From the NCBI RefSeq assembly GCF_012912105.1, contig NZ_QMEA01000005.1, forward strand, positions 100,674 to 164,673: DNA of 64,000 nucleotides, given 5' to 3'. Shown here in pieces: positions 48,611-58,101 of this stretch (position 1 is its first letter; every line of letters begins with the position of its first letter). Below the pieces are notes generated by a model. It was given only the letters and a program-made list of their open reading frames with translations. It did not search any database and had not been told where the DNA came from. Source of the DNA: Brasilonema sp. UFV-L1. Lineage in GTDB: Bacteria > Cyanobacteriota > Cyanobacteriia > Cyanobacteriales > Nostocaceae. Position numbers and translations under genes: made by a program.

Positions 48611-49315
48611 ATGTCTTCGTTAGACCATGAATTGATCCGAGCAGTTGTTCGGGGAGATGCCACGTTGGTCACAACCCTTTTAAATCAAGGGGCAAACGTC
48701 AACACAACTGGGGGAGTTACCCCAGTTGGACAAAGCAATACCGTACTCATGTGGGCAGCTGGAGAAGGTTATGTTGATGTAGTTAACGTTCTACTGACGC
48801 ATGGCGCAAATGTAAATGTCATCAATGATGCGAACTACACAGCTCTGATGTACGCCGCAGAGGGTGGCTATTCAGAATGCATTTATGCGTTGCTAGATTA
48901 TGGAGCTGATATCCATCCGAGAAACCACTACAGTGAGACTGTACTCATGTCCGTTGCTCGGTTTGGTCTAACAGATGTGATTCTACGCCTGATTGACTTG
49001 GGAGCAGATGTACATGCAACCAACAAGATTGGCGATACAGCGCTGTACTTGGCAGTTGACAATGGGCAGTTTTACACAGTGAAGGCGCTCATTGAACGAG
49101 GAGCATCTGTGAATACGCAGAACATCGGTGGCTGGACTCCTTTAATGATGGCATCGGCACGAGGAGATTTAGAGGTTATGGAACTCTTGCTAGAGCATGG
49201 CGCGGACTTTCGTCCCAGAAACCGTTGGGGGGCAACAGCATTGAGTGAAGCCAAGCGATCGTTTCGTCCCATTAGTGCGGCTCAAATTTTACAACAGGCA
49301 GGCGCAATCGATTGA
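48611..49315 (+). CDS. Ankyrin-repeat protein
   Basis: The protein has 234 residues made almost wholly of ankyrin repeats of 33 residues (DATLVTTLLNQGANVNTTGG, GYVDVVNVLLTHGANVNVIN, GYSECIYALLDYGADIHPRN, GLTDVILRLIDLGADVHATN, GQFYTVKALIERGASVNTQN, GDLEVMELLLEHGADFRPRN). No catalytic domain is attached. It is a cytoplasmic protein-binding scaffold; its partner may be the product of the gene just upstream. Confidence 0.92.
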   Translation: MSSLDHELIRAVVRGDATLVTTLLNQGANVNTTGGVTPVGQSNTVLMWAAGEGYVDVVNVLLTHGANVNVINDANYTALMYAAEGGYSECIYALLDYGADIHPRNHYSETVLMSVARFGLTDVILRLIDLGADVHATNKIGDTALYLAVDNGQFYTVKALIERGASVNTQNIGGWTPLMMASARGDLEVMELLLEHGADFRPRNRWGATALSEAKRSFRPISAAQILQQAGAID

Positions 49316-49727
49316 CATTCTCCCCACCAAGAGCCGATAGCGTTAGCTCCGTGCCGCTTCATCGCTCGTACTGAAAAACTGCGGTGCCGAATTACAAGTT
49401 AACGAGTAAGAAGTCCACAAACGGGCGGGGGTCTTACACGTAAAACCGATTGTGACAGTTGAGGGTGCGGAATATCGGTTGAATACTTTGCCAACAAGTA
49501 TGAAAAACTGGCATTTGCAGTAGAACCTCACTACACCTAGATAACACGGGAGCGTGGTAGCCCCGTAACTTCAGTTCGGGGCGAAGAATGTGAGCACGGC
49601 TCGTTTTAACGAGCGTAATTTCTGATATAATGCTCGTTAAGACAGCAGAAACCGGGTTTGGACACTGCAAACGGTTACAAAAAGATTTGTCCTTAATCCA
49701 CGGCTGAAAGTGCTGGGAGTGTCACAC
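49313..49727. mobile_element. Probable non-autonomous IS605-derived remnant
   Basis: TTGACATTCTCCCC (49,313-49,326) and GGGAGTGTCACAC (about 49,715-49,727) resemble the two ends of IS200/IS605-type elements and are imperfect inverted copies of each other. The 415 bp between them have no intact gene. It contains GCTCGTT-TT-AACGAGC (about 49,600) and a TATAAT box (49,626-49,631), which could serve as the helicase promoter. It begins 2 bp before the ankyrin stop codon ends. Confidence 0.35.
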
Positions 49728-49767
49728 TTATAAATTATAAGAACCACAAGTTAAAAACATTTTCTTT

Positions 49768-52593
49768 GTGAGCGACAACAAACCAACTGATTACACCGCC
49801 ATCATCCGCGCTGCTAACCAAACTGTTTCTGAACCACCCGAATGGTTAGCAGCTGGTAAACACGTCTACTCCCCTGAATATGGCGTAGGTGAAGTCATGG
49901 CGATATTGGGCAAGCGGTTAATTGTCAAGTTTGTGGAAGAAGTTAAGCCAACCCAATTTGCTAACTGGGAAGATGCACTCGCGAAAGGCTCAATTAAAGC
50001 AAGCAACACCAATTTGGCTGACTCCACTGGTTTCGTTGAGGAAACCAATCCCAACGTTGTAATCATTCGTGAACAAATTCAACAAATCCCCCACATAGCA
50101 TTTCAGTCTATCGCTCAAGAACTGATAGCAACCGTCACCACGGTAGATATTAAAAATCCCAACCAAGGGATGATTCACCCCATACCCAATGATTTACCGC
50201 CCGCTTTGCGTTTGGGTTTGCAAAATAGCGGTATCACCAGTATTTTTTCACATCAATTAGAAGCACTGGCAAAGTTGCGTGCTGGTTTTGACTTGAGTAT
50301 CACTACGCCCACAGCAAGCGGAAAGACGTTGTGCTACAACCTCCCGATTCTGGAATCTTGCATCAAGCAACCGCAAACAACAGCGTTGTATATTTTTCCA
50401 CTGAAGGCATTAGCCCTCGACCAAATGCGAAAGTTGCTTTCATTGGTGAAGGCAATACCCAACAACCGCCTCAAAGTCGCATTGATGACGGGAGATACAC
50501 CAAAAGAAGAACGACAGCGCTTGTTTATCCCTAGTCCCCCAAATATTCTGGCAGTCAGTCCCGACTTGTTGCATCACTATCTATATAATGTGCGGCGGCG
50601 TGAGGAAGGAGAAGGCTGGCGGCAATTTTTAAGACAGTTGCGCTGGGTGGTGATTGACGAAAGCCACACCTATGTTGGTGCTTTTGGCGCACATTTTGCC
50701 AATCTCATGCGGCGGTTCAGGTTAGCAGTTGATGCTGTTGGCGGAAATTCTCACTCGCTGCAAGTTATCTGTTCGAGTGCAACAATTGGCAATCCTCAAG
50801 AAATGGCATTGCGGTTTAGCGGCAGAAGTAATCAACACGAAAGGTTACACCTGATTGCACGCAGTGGCGCGCCAAGTGCCGGACGTACTTTATTATCTCT
50901 TGCACCAAGTAGCGCCGCCAATGTGGAAGCTTGCCAAATAGTTATTGGTTGGTTGCAGCACAATTTGAGCGGGATTGTATTTTGCAATTCTCGCGTAGCA
51001 GTCAAAGGTTTGTTAGGATTAATCCAACGGGAAACACAACGCCAAGGATTGACACAACTGGCTGACAAAGTGGCGATCTTCTACAGTTCTTTGACAGGCG
51101 ATCGCCGTCAGCAAATCATCCAAAACCTGCAAACTGGACAAATTAAAGTCATTATTGCAACTTCTAGTTTGGAAGCTGGGATTGATTTACCTGAATTAGA
51201 TTGCTGTTTAATTCGTGGTTTTCCTGGTAGTTTGATGTCCTTTTGGCAACGAGTAGGACGCGCCGGACGCAAAAAACACGGGTTGGTAATGTATTTACCT
51301 GTGGGACAAAATCCAATTGATGTCTTCTACTCCCAACATCCTACAGAGTTACTGTCGCAAGAAGTTGAATCTGCGGCTTTTAACCCAGATTATCCGACAA
51401 TTTTAGGCAAGCATTTGGAGTGCGGCTGCGTTGAAAGCAGTCTTGCCTTGAAGGAATTAAACAGCCGTTTTGGTAATGTGGCTGGTGCAGTTGCAGATTC
51501 ACTCATGCAACAAAATAAACTTTTTTTAAGTCATAACGGCAAATTGTGGGGGAAAGGATACCCACACAAAGATCTCAATATTAGAAGCAGCACTCAAACT
51601 TCGATTTCTTTAATTGATAAGCTTACAGGCGAAACTTTAGAAACAATGTCACTCTCTGTTGCTTACCGGGAAGTTTTTCCCGAAGCGATCTATTCTGTGC
51701 AAGATGAAAGTGGCGAACTGATTGCTTACCGCTGTGAAAGTTTGGATCAAATACGAGGAGAAGCAAAACTCGCCTTTTTGGGTAAAGACACCGACTCATT
51801 TACTGAAGCAGAATCAGACCTTGATATCGTACCACTTTCTACACTTGCACAACCCAAGATTATTCCCACTAATATCAAAGATGGTAAATTACAGTTAACT
51901 TTAGTTTGGGGAGAAATGACAACAAGTGTAACTGGTTACAAGTTGATGAAACGTATTTACGGGACGACTTGTAAAAACCAGCGCTGCATTAATTACAAAA
52001 AACCCCTAGAAGGTAGAACCTGTCCTTCTTGCAAGCTTTCTCTATATTCGGGAGAAGTCACACAAGTTCAATCAGAAGTGGCTTTTGAAGAGCCATATGT
52101 TACTAAATATCAAGCACCTTGCGTGTTGGTGGAGGTAAACGCACCTCTAAAACAAGCACTTTCTACTCAAGTTAATCTCTACAAGAGAGAAATTGCCGAA
52201 CATTCTGGTGAAGATAGGGAAATTCCGGAACAATTTAAGGCTTTGTGGACTAGCAGTGCTGATTTTACGGCTTTACATAGCATCGAACACCAGATAGTCA
52301 AAGCTGTACCACTGGTAGTTTTGTCCTCTAGCCTAGATGTGGATGGAATAGTCACGCAAAAAGAAGGTGAAACAATTGGCTACTTTTTCGACACTAACGA
52401 AGGTGGTAATGGTGCAGCGGAAGCCATTTTTCATGAATTACCTCGTTTTGCTGCTAAAGCATATGCCCTAGCCGCCGAATGTGATTGTGAAGCGGGTTGT
52501 CCGCGATGTTTGCACATTTGTGGGTGTTCACAGCAGAATATGGGACTACATAAGGATATTGGATTGTTTTTGTTGGATGCAATATATAAATAG
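49768..52593 (+). CDS. DEAD/DEAH-box helicase with DUF1998 domain (MrfA/YprA-like)
   Basis: The protein has 941 residues and a GTG start. Residues 27-75 (HVYSPEYGVGEVMAILGKRL) form a small N-terminal beta domain. Helicase motifs follow: TTPTASGKTL (Walker A, ~183), VVIDESHTY (DExH, ~297), SSATIGNPQE (motif III), IIATSSLEAGIDLPELD and QRVGRAGRK (motifs V and VI). A zinc ribbon with four Cys (CKNQRC ... CPSC, ~735-760) precedes the DUF1998 region, which ends in CDCEAGCPRCLHICGC. This is the MrfA-type family of 3'-5' DNA helicases linked to DNA repair. It has its own promoter region and no operon partner. Confidence 0.9.
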   Translation: MSDNKPTDYTAIIRAANQTVSEPPEWLAAGKHVYSPEYGVGEVMAILGKRLIVKFVEEVKPTQFANWEDALAKGSIKASNTNLADSTGFVEETNPNVVIIREQIQQIPHIAFQSIAQELIATVTTVDIKNPNQGMIHPIPNDLPPALRLGLQNSGITSIFSHQLEALAKLRAGFDLSITTPTASGKTLCYNLPILESCIKQPQTTALYIFPLKALALDQMRKLLSLVKAIPNNRLKVALMTGDTPKEERQRLFIPSPPNILAVSPDLLHHYLYNVRRREEGEGWRQFLRQLRWVVIDESHTYVGAFGAHFANLMRRFRLAVDAVGGNSHSLQVICSSATIGNPQEMALRFSGRSNQHERLHLIARSGAPSAGRTLLSLAPSSAANVEACQIVIGWLQHNLSGIVFCNSRVAVKGLLGLIQRETQRQGLTQLADKVAIFYSSLTGDRRQQIIQNLQTGQIKVIIATSSLEAGIDLPELDCCLIRGFPGSLMSFWQRVGRAGRKKHGLVMYLPVGQNPIDVFYSQHPTELLSQEVESAAFNPDYPTILGKHLECGCVESSLALKELNSRFGNVAGAVADSLMQQNKLFLSHNGKLWGKGYPHKDLNIRSSTQTSISLIDKLTGETLETMSLSVAYREVFPEAIYSVQDESGELIAYRCESLDQIRGEAKLAFLGKDTDSFTEAESDLDIVPLSTLAQPKIIPTNIKDGKLQLTLVWGEMTTSVTGYKLMKRIYGTTCKNQRCINYKKPLEGRTCPSCKLSLYSGEVTQVQSEVAFEEPYVTKYQAPCVLVEVNAPLKQALSTQVNLYKREIAEHSGEDREIPEQFKALWTSSADFTALHSIEHQIVKAVPLVVLSSSLDVDGIVTQKEGETIGYFFDTNEGGNGAAEAIFHELPRFAAKAYALAAECDCEAGCPRCLHICGCSQQNMGLHKDIGLFLLDAIYK

Positions 52594-52611
52594 AAAAATG
52601 TAGAGGATTCA

Positions 52612-53316
52612 TCACTCCGCCATGACAACAGCATTGTTATTGTCAACCAAACGACCATCTTCCATATATATAATTCGGTCAGCGATATCAAGAATGCGGT
52701 TGTCGTGGGTGACTAGCAGAATTGTGCAACCATTTTCTTTCGCAAGGCGTTGCATTAATTCTACCACATCGCGACCGGATTTTTTATCGAGTGCTGCTGT
52801 GGGTTCATCAGCAAGGACAATTTTAGGTTCTGCTACCAAGGCGCGGGCGATCGCCACTCTTTGTTTTTGTCCACCCGACAAATCGTCAGGATAATAATTG
52901 AGGCGATTTCCTAATCCTACCTGTTCTAGCATCGCAATTGAGCGGCTCACCATCTGTTCGGCGCTCACATTTTTGTGCAGTTCCAAACCCATTCTGACGT
53001 TCTGCAATGCTGTTAAACTACCGTGTAGATTATGTGCTTGGAAAATATAACCGTTACTGCGTCGTGCAATTGTTAATTTTTCAGCACTACTACCGCATAG
53101 TTGTTGTCCCAAAACACGCAAACTACCAAACTGTGCGGAACGCAATCCACCTATTAACGTCAGAAGGGTTGTTTTGCCAGAACCAGAAGGACCTGTCATA
53201 ATTATAATTTCACCAGCATTGATTTCCAAGTTGATGTTAAACAGAACTTGCTTCTTAAGTTGACCTCGACCAAAATAATGGTCAAGATTCTGGATAGAAA
53301 TGACAGACTCACTCAT
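52612..53316 (-). CDS. devA: DevA-family ABC exporter ATPase
   Basis: The protein has 234 residues. Walker A is GPSGSGKTTLL, the signature is LSGGQKQRVAIARAL and Walker B is IVLADEPTAALD, which is typical of DevA/LolD/MacB ATPases. With DevC and DevB (upstream on the same strand) it makes a DevBCA exporter of the kind that moves glycolipids across the heterocyst envelope with TolC. Nostocales have several devBCA paralogs, and this one sits under a TetR-type regulator, so its substrate may differ. It lies 266 bp after devC, farther than usual. Confidence 0.88.
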   Translation of the reverse strand: MSESVISIQNLDHYFGRGQLKKQVLFNINLEINAGEIIIMTGPSGSGKTTLLTLIGGLRSAQFGSLRVLGQQLCGSSAEKLTIARRSNGYIFQAHNLHGSLTALQNVRMGLELHKNVSAEQMVSRSIAMLEQVGLGNRLNYYPDDLSGGQKQRVAIARALVAEPKIVLADEPTAALDKKSGRDVVELMQRLAKENGCTILLVTHDNRILDIADRIIYMEDGRLVDNNNAVVMAE

Positions 53317-53582
53317 GATATGAGAAAAAACTCAATTATTCGTAAATGACTTTAAGAAGAACTCAGTTTTTAGCAACACCCCTCTGGGAAATTCAAAATA
53401 TGCTTTCTTGTGTACGCTAAGCGAACACAATGCAAAGTTATGTCCGAAGGTCATACCTTGGATTTCTCACTGTACGAATTTGAGCGTAGTGAATGGGGCT
53501 TGTGTTCTTATTTGTTTGTGTTTATCATTATGACTACTGAATTCTCTGTTCTGTTAGCGTAGCGGGGCGCAGCCTGTGGTTT
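53317..53582. repeat. Repeat-bearing gap between devC and devA
   Basis: The 266-bp gap contains TGTGTACGCTAAGCGAACACA-like and CTGTTAGCGTAGCGGGGCGC repeat pieces right at the devC stop codon, and no gene. It may separate devA from the devBC transcript. Confidence 0.55.
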
Positions 53583-54761
53583 TTAAAACATATCAGCAGG
53601 GTCAGCAGCTTGGAGTTTGCGAGTGGCGATCGCTCCAGAAAGAACACACATAATAATGGTCAATATGAGCACCACAAAAGCTCGTGTTAAAGTCATATAT
53701 ATAGGCAAATTTGTTGCTGTTCTTGTCAAAAAGTAAAGTCCTAAAGGAACTATTGTTCCTGGAATAAAGCCTAGAAATGCTAAAATGAGAGCCTCTTCAA
53801 AAATGACTCCTAGCAAGTAGAGATTGCGATACCCCATTGCTTTAAAAGTTGCATATTCCTTCAGGTGTGCATTGACATCCGTAGAAAGAACTTGATAAAC
53901 AATAATGATGCCAACTATGAACCCCATTGATACACCCAGACCAAAAATAAAGCCAATAGGGCTTTCTGTCTGCCAATAGTTTTCCTCAAGCTGGATAAAT
54001 TCTTGATGAGTCAGAACTTTGACATCATTGGGTAAGTAAGCTTTCAATGCTGTTACCACTTGCTGTGGATCATAGCCCGGTTCAAGAGAAATGAAACCCA
54101 GATTAATACTCGCTGCTTTTCGTGCAGGGAAGAGTCGTAAAAAATTCTGCTCACTGGTAATCAGGTTACCATCAGCCCCAAACGAAGTCCCTAATTTAAA
54201 TAAGCCACTAATAGTAATCGTGCGATTCTCTACTTCAGTGGTAACGGTTTTATCTTGTTCAATTTTGGCGATCGCTTCTTGATATTCGCCTTTAGAATCT
54301 TTGTCCAATAAGAAAGTATCTGGTAACTTAATTTTATCCAATTGTTGGTCTACTTCTGGTAGTTCAAAAGCTGGTTGTTCAGGATTAACGCCAAGCACTT
54401 GAATTGAACTTTCACGACGGGTTTGTGGATTTTTCCAAGTGATCAGACTGACATATAATGCTTCTGCTGATTTCACTCCTGATATAGCAGAAGCTTGATA
54501 CAGTCGCCGCCGGGAAAATGTAGACAAACTTTGCATATTACGAGCTTTGGGACTAACTAAAACGATGTCTGTCTGCAAAACTCGGTTGAGACGAGTATTA
54601 CTATCATACAGTGCATTCTGAAAACCAAGCTGCATAAACATAAGGACATCAGCAAAAGCAATACCTGACAATGCGACAAGCAGACGGCTTTTCTGATGAT
54701 TTAGCTGCAGCCAACCTAGAGGTGTTCGCCGCTGTAATTGTTGTTGTATAAATCCAATCAC
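53583..54761 (-). CDS. devC: DevC-family ABC exporter membrane protein (MacB/FtsX type)
   Basis: The protein has 392 residues. An N-terminal helix (about 24-45) is followed by a large extracytoplasmic domain (about 50-260) and three C-terminal helices (FIFGLGVSMGFIVGIIIVYQ, LYLLGVIFEEALILAFLGFI, FVVLILTIIMCVLSGAIATR). DVNAHLKEYATFKAMGY is the coupling region of FtsX-like permeases. It overlaps the devB stop by 4 bp (ATGA), so the two are translationally coupled. Together with DevA it forms the inner-membrane part of the exporter. Confidence 0.9.
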   Translation of the reverse strand: MIGFIQQQLQRRTPLGWLQLNHQKSRLLVALSGIAFADVLMFMQLGFQNALYDSNTRLNRVLQTDIVLVSPKARNMQSLSTFSRRRLYQASAISGVKSAEALYVSLITWKNPQTRRESSIQVLGVNPEQPAFELPEVDQQLDKIKLPDTFLLDKDSKGEYQEAIAKIEQDKTVTTEVENRTITISGLFKLGTSFGADGNLITSEQNFLRLFPARKAASINLGFISLEPGYDPQQVVTALKAYLPNDVKVLTHQEFIQLEENYWQTESPIGFIFGLGVSMGFIVGIIIVYQVLSTDVNAHLKEYATFKAMGYRNLYLLGVIFEEALILAFLGFIPGTIVPLGLYFLTRTATNLPIYMTLTRAFVVLILTIIMCVLSGAIATRKLQAADPADMF

Positions 54762-56086
54762 AGTAAAATCACCGCCTTAACTTGCAAATTGGTTAACGTA
54801 GCTGCTTTCTGGCTTGATATTTTATCAAGTCGGATATGTACTTCCACAACTCTGGCATCAATATTGCTACTAGGATCAGTGTTGACGACACTCTGACGAC
54901 GCACTTGTAAGCCTATTCGATCCACTTTTCCTTGCAATTCACCAGGTAGAGAATCACTGACTATTCGCACATTCTGTCCTGGATGAACTTTGTTAATATC
55001 ACTTTGGTAAACTTCTGCAACTACATACATTTGACTGGTTTGCCCAATCTCAACAATTCCATCATTCGACACGAGTTCCCCAGCACGTGTGTGTATGTCC
55101 AACACCTGACCATTTTGTGGCGATCGCACGTAAGCCTGTTGCAAATCTTTCTCAGCCTTATTGACATCTGCTTGAGCATCATCAACTTCTGCTTTTGCTG
55201 CTTCCACATCCACTGGACGTACTTCGGCTATTTTCTGGAGTGTAGCTTGAGCTTCGCTGATTTGTTTGCTAAACGTGGTGTTAATGCGGGTGAGAACAAC
55301 TTGAGCCTCGCTGATTTGCCTACTACTCGTACCATCAATACGAGTAAGTATTGCTCTGGCTTCTTTCAGTTGCTGTGTTGCAGTCTCTACACTGAGGCGC
55401 TTACTGTCAAATGAAGACTTAGAAATTGCACCTTCAGAATAAAGTTGCTGATTGCGCTCATATTCAGCTTGAGCGTTGTTGAGTTCTGCTTGGAATTTCT
55501 CAATAGTTGCCTGCTGAGCTATTTTATCACCTTTCCACTGCGCTTTGAGTCGGGCGATCGTCTCCTGTTGCGCTGTCTTCTCACCTAACCACTGCGCTTT
55601 GAGTCGCTCAACTGTGGCTTTTTGTGCTTCAATTTCACCGCGTTTTGCACCTGCTTGCACCTTAGCAAGGTTTGCCTGCTTCACTTTTACTTGTTGCTGT
55701 GCTTTAATGACAGCAGCTTGAAGACGATCTTTGCTGTCAAGAATCGCAATCACTTGACCTTTTTTAACTTCTTGCCCCTCCTTTACTAACAATTGCTCAA
55801 CTCGATTTTCTTGACTAGATGTCGGCGCAGAAACTTTAATGACTTCTCCGTGTGGCTCTAGCCTTCCCAAAGCAACGACTTTTATGACTTTAGGAATGCT
55901 CACTTGAGACTTTTGAGTCACACTAGACTGGTGTGACTTTAATTGCCAAAACCGGTATGTTGTCACCCCTGCAACAACAAATGTTATGACAACCGCCAAT
56001 ATCGTCAGTGGGCGACGGCTATGCTTGAAGAATACGGAACCGCTAGCTGTTGCATCGCGCACCATAAGGTGCCTCCTATGGGACAA
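54758..56086 (-). CDS. devB: DevB-family membrane fusion protein (HlyD type)
   Basis: The protein has 442 residues. One N-terminal helix (about 27-45, LTILAVVITFVVAGVTTYRF) is followed by a barrel-sandwich half (VEQLLVKEGQEVKKGQVIAI), a long coiled coil (about 125-325; LKAQWLGEKTAQQETIARLK is a repeated heptad-like unit) and the second half (YVRSPQNGQVLDIHTRAGEL). It connects the ABC pump to the outer-membrane TolC. The coiled coil contains three near-repeats of LKAQW-K and two of AQVVLTRI, which suggests internal duplication. Confidence 0.9.
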   Translation of the reverse strand: MSHRRHLMVRDATASGSVFFKHSRRPLTILAVVITFVVAGVTTYRFWQLKSHQSSVTQKSQVSIPKVIKVVALGRLEPHGEVIKVSAPTSSQENRVEQLLVKEGQEVKKGQVIAILDSKDRLQAAVIKAQQQVKVKQANLAKVQAGAKRGEIEAQKATVERLKAQWLGEKTAQQETIARLKAQWKGDKIAQQATIEKFQAELNNAQAEYERNQQLYSEGAISKSSFDSKRLSVETATQQLKEARAILTRIDGTSSRQISEAQVVLTRINTTFSKQISEAQATLQKIAEVRPVDVEAAKAEVDDAQADVNKAEKDLQQAYVRSPQNGQVLDIHTRAGELVSNDGIVEIGQTSQMYVVAEVYQSDINKVHPGQNVRIVSDSLPGELQGKVDRIGLQVRRQSVVNTDPSSNIDARVVEVHIRLDKISSQKAATLTNLQVKAVILL

Positions 56087-56098
56087 AATAAACTAGAT

Positions 56099-56133
56099 AG
56101 TTTAGTTTCTTGTTTTAAACTAAACTGTACAGT
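56099..56133. promoter_or_regulatory. Candidate TetR operator between devB and its regulator gene
   Basis: AGTTTAGTTT (56,099-56,108) and AAACTAAACT (56,117-56,126) are perfect 10-bp inverted repeats separated by 8 bp. The right arm runs into a second palindrome, ACTGTACAGT (56,124-56,133). They lie 12 bp upstream of the devB start codon, where binding would block devBC expression. Confidence 0.65.
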
Positions 56134-56276
56134 ACAATTTTGTCAAGAGAAATTTTCTAGTAGTGGTTAGTTATATAGATTCCGTATTCGGGAGGATTGT
56201 TGTGTCCCTACAAAAAACCTTTATTGCACAAGAGTTACAAACAGCTATAACCTGCTAAAAGTAGAGAAAGTGAAAA

Positions 56277-57131
56277 ATGAGTAAGACAGAAGCTAATAAT
56301 CGCGATCGTAAGCTGTCAGACGAAAAAATGGATGCCATTTTGGCAGGTGCAATGCAAGAGTTTCTAGAACATGGCTACGCTGCGACAACAATGGATCGGG
56401 TGACAGCAGCAGCAGGTGTGTCTAAAACAACAGTCTACAGCCACTTTCAAGACAAGGAAGGACTATTTACTGCTCTCATGCAGCAATTGGTACTGTCCAA
56501 GTATTATGCATCGTTTAATCCGCAAAAAGCTCAACTTATGCAAGGTGAAGCATCTATCATCCTGCGGCAGTTGGCATTCAGTATGCTAAACCACATTATA
56601 GGTGACCAACAGGTGTTAGGATTAATGCGCTTGATAGTTAGTGAGTCTGGACGTTTTCCAGAGTTAGCGCGAGCCTTCGTTCTTAACATTGAAAAACCAT
56701 TCTTAGAGGATTTGTGTCAATTCCTCGAATCTCGTACTGAACTCAACTTACCTGATTCAGAGGTTGCTGCGCGAGTCTTAGTTGGGACGTTAGTACATTT
56801 CATCCTGATTTCGGAGATACTATATGGCAAGGATATTTTACCAATCGAGCCGGAGCGTCTGATTAACAACCTGATTGACTTGTTGACTATAAATCAGACG
56901 ACAAAGCATTCACCTGTAGATCAATACTCAGGGACAAGGCAGAAATCTTCCAGGCGTAACCGTAAAAATTCCGGTCAATTTGAGCAAGACTATAACTCTG
57001 AGCCGAAACGTTTAAGATCTATCAGACTAACAGATACAGCTTGGGAAAAACTAGCCCAAGTTGCAGCTAAACATCAATTGACTCGCAGTGAGATGATTGA
57101 AATCATTGCTCGCGATGGTGGACTTAGTTGA
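56277..57131 (+). CDS. TetR-family regulator with C-terminal ribbon-helix-helix domain
   Basis: The protein has 284 residues. Residues 14-62 are a TetR helix-turn-helix (MDAILAGAMQEFLEHGYAAT, VSKTTVYSHFQDKEGLF), followed by the helical ligand domain to ~205. A basic, Ser/Asn-rich linker (210-245) leads to residues 247-280 (RSIRLTDTAWEKLAQVAAKH, LTRSEMIEIIARDG), which read as a ribbon-helix-helix module. Most TetR proteins end near residue 200-210, so the tail is an extra DNA-binding-like domain. It is divergent from devBCA, 190 bp away, and most likely controls it through the palindromes in between. Confidence 0.85.
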   Translation: MSKTEANNRDRKLSDEKMDAILAGAMQEFLEHGYAATTMDRVTAAAGVSKTTVYSHFQDKEGLFTALMQQLVLSKYYASFNPQKAQLMQGEASIILRQLAFSMLNHIIGDQQVLGLMRLIVSESGRFPELARAFVLNIEKPFLEDLCQFLESRTELNLPDSEVAARVLVGTLVHFILISEILYGKDILPIEPERLINNLIDLLTINQTTKHSPVDQYSGTRQKSSRRNRKNSGQFEQDYNSEPKRLRSIRLTDTAWEKLAQVAAKHQLTRSEMIEIIARDGGLS

Positions 57132-57164
57132 GGACTTGGAACGAGTTTTCAGGTTTAGCATTTT

Positions 57165-57304
57165 TTGTATATACATGGTTGTAAAAGTTTAAATCATCTG
57201 AGTGGTTATAGTAAAAACTAGTCTTACAACTTAAAGATATGATGATTATTTTAAGGCCGCACTGGCAATCTTGATTACAGAAGTAATTGTATATACATGG
57301 TTGT
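57165..57304. repeat. 18-bp direct repeats downstream of the TetR gene
   Basis: TTGTATATACATGGTTGT occurs exactly at 57,165-57,182 and 57,287-57,304, 122 bp apart. Each includes the palindrome TGTATATACA. There is no gene between them. Confidence 0.7.
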
Positions 57305-57350
57305 TGCGTCTCATCAAGCATTGTCACTTCAGTATGGTGCAAAATTGACC

Positions 57351-57557
57351 CTATCCAGCATCGCTAATTGATTTAGCCAGCTTGGTATTCTTTACCATGT
57401 TTCTGACTGCTATATTTTCTACTTTTTTGGCAGCTTTGCGCTTCTCAAAATAATTGTCTACTGACTCATCCCTAATACTATTCAGTATTTCAATACATTC
57501 TTTCTTAAGTTCTGGTTTAGTGTTTACTTCATTTAAATTTTTTTCTGCATAATGATT
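57351..57557 (-). pseudogene. Short TnpB-like remnant
   Basis: The minus frame ends in VENIAVRNMVKNTKLAKSIS-D-A-G, which resembles the TnpB segment before the catalytic Glu region (compare VIEDLNISGMMQNH/LAKSISD in the remnant at 23,573). It has no start codon, an upstream TAA, and only 68 residues. The preceding ELKKECIEILNSIRDESVDN is not recognised. Confidence 0.4.
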
Positions 57558-57674
57558 TTAACCTACTTTTTAACATCTTTTAAGAATCCCCCAAACTTTT
57601 AGTCGGGAAGCACATCAATGGTAATCCGAATATCAATACAAGAACTTTACTCTCTGATAAGTAAAAACAACAAA

Positions 57675-57896
57675 AAACCCGCCCAGTCAGTGCTGTAGCG
57701 GGTTTAGTACCAACACTCAGTTAAATAACCCCTTGAAAAAGATGAAGTGACTTACAATTAAAAGCCTCCAGGCGTGTTACTGGAGGCTGTCACTAAACCG
57801 TTTTCATCTGTTTATGTTACTGATACGAGTATTTGTAAAACTCTTTCTATAGCTGGAGTTCAGATTACAAAAATCTGTGTTGATTAACACAGATTT
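57675..57896. other. Three hairpins upstream of agrE
   Basis: Stem 1 is AAACCCGC/GCGGGTTT (57,675-57,705), stem 2 AGCCTCCA/TGGAGGCT (57,763-57,788) and stem 3 AAATCTGTGTT/AACACAGATTT (57,871-57,896). The region 57,558-58,101 has no ORF. The third is a strong terminator-like hairpin usable on both strands. A structured leader or small RNA is possible, but I see no family signature. Confidence 0.5.
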
Positions 57897-58101
57897 AATA
57901 CTAAACCTGTGGATTTTTCCGTAAGGGATTAAAATAACTTACAAATAAAAGCCCTCTTCGAGATACAATAGACCATAGTCTTCGTGCGACTTTTTACAAA
58001 AATTCAAAAACTTAATTTTCAAGAAAGCGATTAAGTATTGAAATATACAAATTAAATCAGTAAAAATTTGTATTAAATAAAGGCTAACTGCATCTAACCA
58101 T

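Noticed and set aside
54983..55414. 143-residue + strand ORF inside devB
   Set aside because: It is antisense to the repetitive coiled coil of DevB and has no domain of its own.
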